Shown here: positions 58,549-64,000 of the stretch, piece by piece | How positions within the stretch are numbered: the stretch's first letter is position 1 | Layout of the letters: every line of letters begins with the position of its first letter | Assembly (NCBI GenBank): GCA_009193035.1 | Contig: SWDT01000003.1 | Coordinates: forward strand, 248,001 to 312,000 | Origin: Halicephalobus mephisto | Lineage: Eukaryota; Nematoda; Chromadorea; Rhabditida; Panagrolaimidae | DNA length: 64,000 nucleotides | Direction: 5' to 3' | The notes under the pieces: model-generated | Told to the model about the DNA's origin: nothing | Database searches by the model: none | Seen by the model: the letters and a program-made list of their open reading frames with translations, nothing else | Position numbers and translations under genes: made by a program

Positions 58549-58622
58549 ATTTTTCCATCATATGTTTGCTGTTAGCCAGCTAGTTACTAAGCACCGTGGT
58601 TACAGAATGAATCAGATGCTTT
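58549..58622. other. Short hairpin between repeat array and spacer
   Basis: Perfect stem CATCTGATTCATT and AATGAATCAGATG, about 13 bp, around a loop of some 45 nt that contains GCTGTTAGCCAGCTAGTT. It is unlike the flanking repeat and could be a tiny transposon remnant or a structured RNA. No flanking duplication is clear. Confidence 0.45.
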
Positions 58623-58958
58623 TCGCGTCAGGACTATTAATTCCTATTTCCTTTTAAAAAATAAAAAATATCTGTCACGAAAAATCCCCGATTTATTTTT
58701 TATAAAAAATTTCATTAATTTTTTTCAAAATTTTCTCAATTTTGTTTAATTTGGAGAAATTTTTTTTTTAAATTTAATTCGAAATTTATGGGTGTGAAAA
58801 TCGACGTTTTTGAGATGCCTAATTGCCACAGGCACAACTCCCAAGGTTTTTTATTTTTTCCATACGTGATAAACCGTAGATGAAAATCTGAATTTTCAAT
58901 AATTAAAAAAAAAATAAATCTGAATTTTCAATAATTAAAAAAAAAATAAATCTTAATT
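58623..58958. other. AT-rich spacer
   Basis: Simple AT sequence with one short complex patch (GATGCCTAATTGCCACAGGC, near 58815). No gene seen. Confidence 0.5.
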
Positions 58959-59690
58959 TATTTCGAAAATTTCCTGTTCGAAAATCTTTGAAAAATTCCA
59001 AATTTTTTAATTTTCATAATTTTTTAAAAAATTAATTATTTTCAAACATTTTCATTTTTCTAAAATCAGAATCAACTACAGTATCTGATGATGTGAAGAA
59101 ATTATGGAAAATAATATAATTTGATATAAAATTAAAGAAATTAAAAAATTGAAAATGTCTGGTTTTAATGAAATCTTGCAAAAAATCATCATTTTGGTCT
59201 TAATGACTACACATTCATGTACTATTGGCGAGACTTTCAACTCCAATTACCCAGCAAAGGCAATTTTTCGCTCAACAACCTCCGAAAAATCTCAAATTCT
59301 CATAACTTTTTGAAAAATTAATTATTTTCAAACATTTTCATATTTCTAAAATCAGAAATAACTACAGTACCCAATTATATAAAAAAATGATAAAAAATTA
59401 ATTTATTTAAAATTAAAATTAAAAAGTTGAAGATGTTTGACGAGTGGGTCCTGAATGGAATTTGGGTTTGCTTGCAGAAATGTGATAATTTCGATGTTTA
59501 TGTGGTAATGACTTCTGTTTCATGCACCACTGGAGAAGTCTCAGTCTCCAACTACCTTCCAAAAAAAGTTCATTCCCCTCAAAAATCTCCAAAAAATTCC
59601 AAATTTTTTAATTTTCACAATTTAAAAAAAAATTATTTTCAAACATTTTCATATTTCTAAAATCAGAAATAACTACAGTACCCAATTATG
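58959..59690. repeat. Long inverted repeat, right arm
   Basis: Reverse complement of 55311-56035. On the plus strand it carries two small related ORFs: 59155-59313 ([20 protein letters not shown] and 32 more) and 59433-59660 ([20 protein letters not shown]...). They share MT..SCT.GE....NY..K and may be peptide-coding or simply repeat units. A third, more decayed unit follows at about 59770-59960. Confidence 0.9.
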
Positions 59691-59974
59691 TAGGAAAATG
59701 ATAAAAAATTAATTTATTTTATTTTAAAAAATGATAAAAAATTAATTCATTTTATTTAAAATTAAAAAAATGATTTTCGATCAGTGACTCCCGGACGGAA
59801 TTCCTGCTCACCTTTGGAAATAATCTCAGGTTGATATTTTTCCTTCGAAGAAAAATGTCACTTTCGGATTATTTTAGAAAGAGTGCACTTTTCATTCAGA
59901 AACATTTGCACGAATCTTCGATTTTTTGTTTTATTTAATTTTTATATTTTTATAATATTTCCAAGTTAATTCTA

Positions 59975-60375
59975 TTAAAAAAAAATAAATTTTATACAAA
60001 ATTAAAAATAAATTTTATATAAAATTTAAAAAAAAAAAGAATTTTATATAAAATTTAAAAAAATGAATTTAATAAAAAAAGTGAATTTTATATAAAATTT
60101 TGAAAAATAAATTTTTGTATAAAATTAAAAAAATGAATTTTATAAAAAAAAGTGGATTTTTGTATAAAGTTTAAAAAAAATAAATTTTCTATAAAATTAA
60201 AAAAAAATGAATTTAATAAAAAAAGTGAATTTTTGTATAAAATTTAAAAAAAAATGAATTTTCTATAAAATTTAAAAAAAAATAAATTTAATAAAAAAAG
60301 TGAATTTTTGTATAAAATTTTAAAAAAATGAATTTTTGTATAAAGTTTAAAAAAAATAAATTTCTAAAAATACTG
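59975..60375. repeat. Low-complexity TATAAAATTTAAAAAAA tract
   Basis: Eight or more copies of a 45-50 bp unit with GTGAATTTTTGTATAAAATT. Simple, AT-only, no coding potential. Confidence 0.8.
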
Positions 60376-60639
60376 TAAAAAATGAATTAATTAGGTTTCG
60401 AATGGAAAATATCCCTTTTTTTTAATAACTTTGAGCCGGTATTTTTGATTTCAATGTGTAGTAAATATGAAATTTCTGTGAAGCGTATAATCGTCGTTTT
60501 CGGCGTTTTTTAATTATCGAAATACGAGTATAAAGTACAGCTACTTTCGTCATTGCCCGAGGAAGACTTGTGTTGAAGGAAGTATGAAATTTTAAATTTC
60601 AAAGATTATTACGGTATCTTCCGGTCAAGACTATAATCA

Positions 60640-61330
60640 CACCGTCACAAAATGCAGAAATACGTGCGAGGAAATTACGAAAACATTATTCGACGTAAAT
60701 TTTGCAACTTTCCGGTCGAGACTAAAAACACTCGGATTTTGACGCGGTTCTCGGAAGTCCCGATTTATTGTCGTAAAAAATAAAAATTTCTGTGATAAAA
60801 ATTCATAAATAATCTTGACACGAAATTTTAAATTTTCCATTTGAGACTAAAAAATTTTTAAATTTAATTTTGAATCATTTTAGAAAGTCCCAATTTATTG
60901 TCGTAAAAAATAAAAATTTCTGTGATAAAAATTCATAAATAATCTTGACACGAAATTTCAAATTTTCTCGTCAGGACCAAAAATTAAAATTTTCATTTTG
61001 GATCATTTTAGAAAGTCCCAATTTATTGTCGTAAAAAATAAAAATTCCTATGACGAAAATTCGAAAGTAATCTTGACACGAAATTTTAAATTTTCTCGTC
61101 AGGACCAAAAATTTTCAAATTTCATTTTGGATCATTTTAGAAAGTCCCAATTTATTGTCGTAAAAAATAAAAATTTCTGTGACGAAAATTCATAAATAAT
61201 CTTGACACGAAATTTTAAATTTTCCATTTAAGACTAAAAAATTAAAATTTTCATTTTGGATCATTTTAGAAAGTCCCAATTTATTGTTGTAAAAAATAAA
61301 AATTCGAAAGTAATCTTAACACGAAATTTC
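60640..61330. repeat. Tandem repeat, about 123-bp unit
   Basis: Five copies of AGAAAGTCCCAATTTATTGT, CGTAAAAAATAAAAATTTCT, AATCTTGACACGAAATTTTA, TTTTCTCGTCAGGACCAAAA. The open frames seen here (60637-60840 minus, 60998-61195 plus) follow the repeat period. Confidence 0.88.
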
Positions 61331-61750
61331 GAATTTTCCACTTAAGACCAAAAAATTAAATATTTTCCAGTCAAGACCAAAAAATTTAATATTTTCCAGT
61401 GAAGACTAAAAAAATTAAATATTTTCTAGTCAGGACCAAAAAACTGAATATTTTCCAGTCAAGACTAAAAAAATTAAATATTTTCTAGTCAGGACCAAAA
61501 AATTTGATATTTTCCAGTCAAGACCAAAAAAGTTAATATTTTCCAGTCAAGACTAAAAAATTAAATATTTTCCAGTCAAGACCAAAAAATTAAATATTTT
61601 CCAGTCAAGACCAAAAAACTGAATACTTTCCAGTCAAGACCAAAAAATATAATATTTTCTAGTCAAGACCAAAAAATTAAATATTTTCTAGTCAAGACCA
61701 AAAAATTTAATATTTTCCAGTCAAGACCAAAAAACTGAATATTTTAAATT
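61330..61750. repeat. Minisatellite, 26-29 bp unit
   Basis: Some fifteen copies of TTAAATATTTTCCAGTCAAG followed by ACCAAAAAA. It continues the phrase GTC(A/C)(A/G)GACCAAAAA from the preceding 123-bp array, so it probably grew out of one piece of it. Confidence 0.9.
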
Positions 61751-63420
61751 GACGTGATTTTAAAAAACCCTAATTCAATATTGCAAAAATTAAACACGTT
61801 TATTGTGAATTTTCGAAATTAATCCTGACACGATTTTCTATAAATTTCCGGATGAAACTAAAAACAATTGGATTTTTATCTTGACGTGAGTCCGGGAAAT
61901 CCTGGACCATTGTTTTGGAAATTAAATTTTCTATGACGAAAATTTCAGAAATTATCTCAACACGAATTTTTCGAAATTTCTAGTCGAGATTCAGAAAAGT
62001 GGAATTTCCATATTATTTTAATTTACAAAAATTCAAAATTATATAAAATTTCAGCAAAAATTTTTTTCCACTTGGGACCAAAAAATTAAATTTTTTTATA
62101 TAAAAATTCCAAAAAATTGTCCCAACACGAATTTTCGATTTTTCCATTCAGGACCAAAAGATTTAAAATTTCATATTTTTTAACTCCAAAAAATGGTCTC
62201 AGCACGAAATTTTAGTTTTTCCACTTAGGACCAAAAGATTTAAAATTCCATATTTCTTTTATTTCGGAAATTGTCCCAACACGAATTTTTAATTTTTCCA
62301 TTCAGGACCGAAAGTAGTCCTAAAATCATTTTTTAAAATTTCTAGTTAAGATTAAAACCGGGAAATTCAGTGATTACGCACTTCTTTGAGATTTTCAATC
62401 ATGTTGTTACAAAAAACGGAAGTACGACAAAATTTCGCAAAAGTCATCTCGAGACCAATTTTTGGAATTTTCTCATTCAGAATAAAAACTTAATTTTTGT
62501 GTTTTTTGTACTTCTATAAAACTCTAAAAATATCTACAAAATTCTGTAAATTATGCTATTCAAAAAAATAGAAATATTTTCTAAATGAATTTCGAAATTT
62601 GTCCCAACACGAAATTTTGAAGTTTTCCACTTAGGACCAAAAATGATAGATTTTTTATGATATTCACTATTTTAATAAATTTTTAATTAAATTATTAAAA
62701 AATCAGGAATTTTTATGAAAATATTCGAAATTTATCCCAACACGAAATTTTGCAGTTTTCCAGTTGAGACCAAAAAATGCAAAAAGTAAAACTTTTTGAT
62801 TTTAAAGAATTTTAAATTTTAAAAATTTGTTTCTACGTGACTTTAGGTGGTTCTAAAATGGTTAATTAGAATTTGAACCACATTATTAAACAAAATTATA
62901 CATTTTCGTTGCGAAATCGCCTCGATAAGAATTTCCAAAATTTTTTAGCTGATTCAAAACGTACTCGAATTTAGTATTTTTGCAAATTTTAAAATTCCAA
63001 AATCATACTGTAATAAAAAATAAAAGATTTTTATTACGAAATTATCTCGACAAGAATTTCAAATTTTCCAGTTGGGATAAAAAATGTCTAATTTTGTTAT
63101 TTATGTGATTTCTGATTCCGAATCATACTGTAGTAAAAAAATACGGTTTTTATTATGAAATTGTCTTGAAAAGAATTTCAAATTTTCCAATCAGGACAAA
63201 AAATGTCCAATTTCATTACTTTTATAATTTCTAAGATTCTGCAGCATACTGTAGTTTCTAAAAAACTCCAAAAATTTACTTTCAATGATCTCATTAGATA
63301 CCGTAATCGCCGGATCTTCCCGAAGTCCATCTGTCTTGTTTCTTGATTAAAAAATAAATAATTTCCGAAAATTTTTTTCTCGAAATTACAGGAAATACAA
63401 AATTGAAAATAAAAAAAAAT
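61751..63420. repeat. Decayed dispersed copies of the GGACCAAAA repeat
   Basis: Loose copies of CCCAACACGAAATTTT, CCACTTAGGACCAAAAA, CCAGTTGAGACCAAAAAA with variable spacing. No gene or complete element recognised. Confidence 0.6.
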
Positions 63421-63564
63421 TGATCTTGATTGACCTTTATTTTCGTCCTTCAAAATTTACCGCAAAAGATAATCAAAATATTATTCAATCATTCCAATAT
63501 TATTTTTTCAAAAATCTTTGATCTAGTCGTAAATTACTGCCCTCCGGGCTGTCGGCACGAGCAA

Positions 63565-63732
63565 ATGTCAACCAAGGCGAGAATTATCTCACCGCGATAT
63601 CGGCGGCTTTCTTTAATCTTCCGACAGGTATTCTTTGTCGAACAAGGAATAACGGGCGATAAACTGCGAGATTTGATCCGTTTCAAATTGACCGTTATAG
63701 ACTCTAGGGAATGTCAAGAAGGGCAAATATAA
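63565..63732 (+). CDS. Short ORF in a complex patch, doubtful
   Basis: The stretch 63530-63730 is unusually GC-balanced. It contains an ATG frame of 55 residues (MSTKARIISPRYRRLSLIFR, then QVFFVEQGITGDKLR and a TAA end). A TTTGATCTAG at 63527 could be an acceptor, and CGACAG|GTATTC at 63630 could be a donor. This may therefore be a first exon of a gene or part of a decayed element. No family recognised. Confidence 0.25.
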   Translation: MSTKARIISPRYRRLSLIFRQVFFVEQGITGDKLRDLIRFKLTVIDSRECQEGQI

Positions 63733-63734
63733 TG

Positions 63735-64000
63735 TTTGACTGGTCCTGAAGGGAAATTTAAAAATTTTCGTCTTGGGAAATAAGAAAATTAAACATTAAA
63801 TTTTAAATATTTTAAATTTTATATGGTCCTGAAGGGAAATTTAAAAACTTTCGTCTTGGGAAATAAGAAAATTAAACATTTAAATTTAGAATATTTTTAA
63901 TTTTTAAACTTTATGTGGTCCTAAAGAGAAATTTAAAAATTTTCATCTTGAGAAATAAGATAATTTTTTACTCAAATTTAAAATATTTTTTATTTTTAAA
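63735..64000. repeat. 80-bp tandem repeat at window end
   Basis: Three copies of TGGTCCTGAAGGGAAATTTA, AAAATTTTCGTCTTGGGAAA, TAAGAAAATTAAACATT; the array probably continues past the window edge. Confidence 0.8.

Noticed and set aside
1..64000. tRNA and rRNA genes
   Set aside because: I looked for B-box-like GGTTCGAATCC and for conserved rRNA stretches and saw none; a dedicated covariance search would be needed to be sure.

Overview
The window looks like nuclear DNA of a rhabditid nematode, most likely Caenorhabditis or a close relative. Introns are short and AT-rich with TTTTCAG/TTTTTAG acceptors. Several start codons follow an acceptor-like AG directly, as expected for spliced-leader trans-splicing. 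The genes include nematode-typical ones (a C6-domain mucin-like protein, a caenopore-like saposin), and the 8-mer CTACAGTA/TACTGTAG is very common. From memory, several recognised genes (wdr-31, sod-1, pax-3) have C. elegans counterparts on chromosome II; this was not checked.

Layout. 0-5 kb: a small hAT-like element with 8-bp target duplications, an orphan fibrinogen-domain exon, and a C6-domain Thr-rich secreted protein whose middle is built from duplicated exon/intron units. 5-11 kb: two pogo-like MITEs, then the ciliary WD40 gene wdr-31 with a 1.8-kb first intron full of MITE copies. 12-21 kb: a secreted acidic protein, a three-finger C2H2 protein, sod-1 (minus), an uncertain basic ORF, a 125-bp tandem array and a saposin-like protein (minus). 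21-27 kb: a seven-exon gene for a Ski2/Mtr4-family protein that has lost every ATPase signature yet keeps an intact reading frame. 27.9-30.2 kb: an SLC19 folate/thiamine-type carrier (minus). 30-36.6 kb: mostly satellites, with one secreted Asn/Gln/Ser-rich gene between inverted repeat clusters. 37-41.5 kb: the ribosome-biogenesis factor RRP5 (minus). 41.9 kb: a candidate solo LTR. 44.6-50.2 kb: a compact housekeeping block of LRRC58 (+), a BRI3-like membrane protein (-), DNAJC11 (-) and TMEM9 (+), the last two sharing a 209-bp divergent promoter. 51-57 kb: a Pax-3/7-type gene with a 3.7-kb intron. 57-64 kb: nearly gene-free, made of minisatellites and a 0.73-kb arm that is an inverted copy of sequence in the pax intron.

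The genes are mostly unrelated housekeeping, developmental and secreted proteins; no multi-gene pathway or defence system is evident. The most unusual item is the Mtr4-like pseudo-helicase at 21.1-27.0 kb. Next are the inverted repeat around the 3' end of the pax gene, each arm carrying two related tiny ORFs, and the exon/intron unit duplication in the C6 gene. All multi-exon models were built by hand from splice consensus, reading phase and remembered family sequence; no search or transcript data was available.
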